From: Rhizophagus irregularis
Taxonomy: Eukaryota; Glomeromycota; Glomeromycetes; Glomerales; Glomeraceae
Assembly (NCBI RefSeq): GCF_026210795.1
Contig: NC_089456.1
Coordinates: forward strand, 3,288,501 to 3,352,500
Length of the DNA stretch: 64,000 bases
Direction: 5' to 3'
Under the pieces are notes generated by a model. It had not been told where the DNA came from, made no database searches, and was given only the letters and a program-made list of their open reading frames with translations. Of this stretch, positions 62,190-64,000 are shown piece after piece (position 1 is the stretch's first letter; each line of letters begins with the position of its first letter). A program made the position numbers and the translations under genes.

Positions 62190-63413
62190 AATAAAGAAAT
62201 TTCGAATCGGTAATTTTATAAAATTAAGCGAACGAACGAAATACGTAAAATATATATATGTATATATATATATATATTTTTGAAATAAGAAAGAATAAAT
62301 CGAAACGAAAGCTCATTTTCTCTACTTTTTATATTCGAATTTCCATAATCCTGTTTGACCATATGTTAATCCAAAAGTAATACATCAATTTCATATATTT
62401 AATATTTTAAATATATGTTTGGGGAGGATAATACGTAATTTATTTATCATATGATCAGAGAGCATTGATAATTTTCCAACGGGCTTTCCCATCTATTTCT
62501 TCGTCTAAGGAAAGAATAAATAAAATTTTGAACTATTGTTTAATTTGTGTGACTTATTATTATTCATCATGTTTCGATCAATCCCACCAATCATACAATA
62601 GTGTATTGCTAATTAATGGTTTATTGGTTGACCTTAATGATGAGTTTACCTTTATTTTGATCTTAATGTTTTCTTTTGATTACAAAATTTATGAAAGTTC
62701 TCTTCCATAAAAAGTGTAATGAATACGTCTGTTTTTTTTTTTAAAGAAAAAAAAAGAAATTCAAAAAGTTCAAATTATTAAAATCGCGTCATAAAGTCAC
62801 ATTTGTAACACAACAACAATAATAATACCCTATGAAATACATGGATATAACATTATTGGCGAGATAATAACCCCTTCTTTTTGTTGAATTTTTCAATTCA
62901 TAAAAACAAATAAACAACTTCATATCTGATAAATTTGCGAAACAACAATACGGAGTTTTTGTAGCATCAATCTATAAGACACCAAATCCGTTAGGTAAAA
63001 TAATCTTTGTAATTAGAAAAATTAGAAAAAAAAAAGAAAAAGGCTTTAGTAGTAAAGTCGAGGAGTGTTATATTATATAATCGGAAATCGGACATAATTT
63101 ATGTGTAAGTGATGATACAGTGATGTCATTTTTATCATATTGAGTCACACACTTTTTAATGAAAGCTAACATTTTTGTTTGGTCGACTTAAGAATATACC
63201 TAATTAGGTTGAGTAAAAAAGAGTCAAATTAATTATTTCATGTAACCTAAACTAAAAATCATTGTAAAATTTATTATCCCCTTTTTTTTAGCAATCACAC
63301 AACATTCATTCACTGAATTACTTTATTGGTAAGAAGCAAAGAGGCGTAAATAGTTTTACATTTCTTTTTGAGATCAAGGCAAATTGTTTCTATAAGTAAG
63401 TTACAGAAAAAAA
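62190..63413. other. Intergenic DNA, divergent HMG-gene spacer
   Basis: Starts with (TA)n near 62252-62275. No supported gene; the 81-codon frame at 62465 has no recognizable features. Confidence 0.45.
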
Positions 63414-63610
63414 ATGGAAATGATCGGCATTATCATGGCCATCTTAACATACATTTTTTCGGTCAACAACCATAATGAAGAAAGGTGAAGTTATAAAATA
63501 CTTATTTAAAATTGTTATATTTCATTGTCTTGGGTTATTTTAGGCTGTACGGAATTTATGTACGTTTTTTATTCCATAATAACATGTTCTTTAACATATC
63601 TTTTATTTAA
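63414..63610 (+). CDS. Possible spliced micro-ORF with one hydrophobic segment
   Basis: ATG at 63414 opens 71 nt encoding a hydrophobic N-terminus (IGIIMAILTYIFSV). A GTGAAG donor at 63485 and a TTTTAG acceptor at 63543 join it in frame to a second exon ending at 63610, for 45 residues. Nothing else supports it, so it may be chance. Confidence 0.2.
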
Positions 63611-63716
63611 TTAAAATTATTATGCTGGAAAATATATATATATATAACTAAGTAAATACCTCTTTCCATTTGAGCACGAAATAAATCATTATATTTAACA
63701 TTCGAGTTATAATATC

Positions 63717-64000
63717 ATGATGTATAACGATAAACGCGTAAAAATATCAAAAACAAGAGCTCTTAGGGCCGCTAACCCTTATTTTCAATATCGAAATTGC
63801 AAGATTGATCCTAAAAATAAACGTAAGATGACCGATCATTCAAAAATTACCGCTCCGGAATGGGGAAGCATGACCGATTTAGAAAAAAGAAGATTTAAAC
63901 AGGCTTCCGTAAAAGAAGCTTTAGATAAAGAAGCTGCTTTCGGAGGTAATGGCCTAACTAAGAAATCGTTCGAACAGTTTGGTGATATCGCTTTCGTGAT
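63717..64000 (+). CDS. HMG-box-like protein, cut by right window edge
   Basis: Open from ATG at 63717 to the edge (94 codons). Features fit an HMG box: basic RVKISKTRALRAANPYFQYR, then KMTDHSKITAPEWGSMTDLE and KRRFKQASVKEALDKEA, with the expected aromatic residue, W and helix-3 pattern. It would be divergent to the HMG gene at 61785. The match is weaker than for that gene and the C-terminal part is missing. Confidence 0.55.
   Translation, partial: MMYNDKRVKISKTRALRAANPYFQYRNCKIDPKNKRKMTDHSKITAPEWGSMTDLEKRRFKQASVKEALDKEAAFGGNGLTKKSFEQFGDIAFV

Overview
The window looks like nuclear DNA of an arbuscular mycorrhizal fungus, most likely Rhizophagus or a close relative in Glomeromycotina. This is inferred from several things seen together: extreme A+T richness with long T and A runs; genes cut by many short GT-AG introns; HMG-box, BTB, Crinkler-type and atypical-kinase sequences; a LINE whose C-terminal region and RNase H resemble those common in Rhizophagus; and dense small inverted-repeat elements. 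No sequence search was run. Spliced models were built by hand from reading-frame continuity, and every junction reported keeps frame.

Layout. 1-2.5 kb: decayed transposase-like gene with a C2H2 finger, split by a 462-bp inverted-repeat element. 2.5-11.4 kb: AT-rich DNA with three more miniature inverted-repeat elements and no convincing gene. 11.5-13.3 kb: tail-anchored coiled-coil protein with a CC1-box-like motif typical of dynein adaptors. 14.6-15.1 kb and 17.3-25.2 kb: a transposon graveyard. It holds a 5'-truncated LINE (minus strand) inserted with a 15-bp target duplication into a 0.5-kb foldback element; the LINE is itself hit by a 235-bp and a 1,604-bp element, each with an 8-bp target duplication. 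The larger one carries about 25 palindromic units. 26.8-27.4 kb: secreted 21-residue tandem-repeat protein. 30.5-32.4 kb: Crinkler (CRN)-type pseudogene.

32.7-36.1 kb: head-to-head pair of paralogous polytopic membrane proteins with identical intron phases. 36.4-37.9 kb: HP1/Swi6-like protein. 38.5-39.5 kb: 994-bp element with a second palindrome inside. 40.0-41.9 kb: NDUFAF7. 42.3-44.3 kb: BTB (T1/KCTD-like) protein with an Asn/Gly-rich tail. 44.9-46.1 kb: GCIP/CCNDBP1-like protein. 46.2-46.9 kb: 709-bp inverted-repeat element. 47.9-48.6 kb: protein with a TFIIS central domain only. 49.4-50.5 kb: protein-kinase pseudogene. 50.8-53.8 kb: large protein combining xDGS helical repeats, a delta-endotoxin-domain-I-like helical part and a C-terminal jacalin-like lectin. 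54.3-58.2 kb: FIG4 (16 exons, minus). 58.6-59.7 kb: NAF1. 61.8-62.2 kb: HMG-box gene. 63.7 kb to the edge: second HMG-box-like gene, cut by the window.

The genes do not form a pathway. The stable genes (complex I assembly, PI(3,5)P2 turnover, H/ACA snoRNP assembly, heterochromatin) are interleaved with lineage-expanded families and mobile DNA, a patchwork typical of these repeat-rich genomes.
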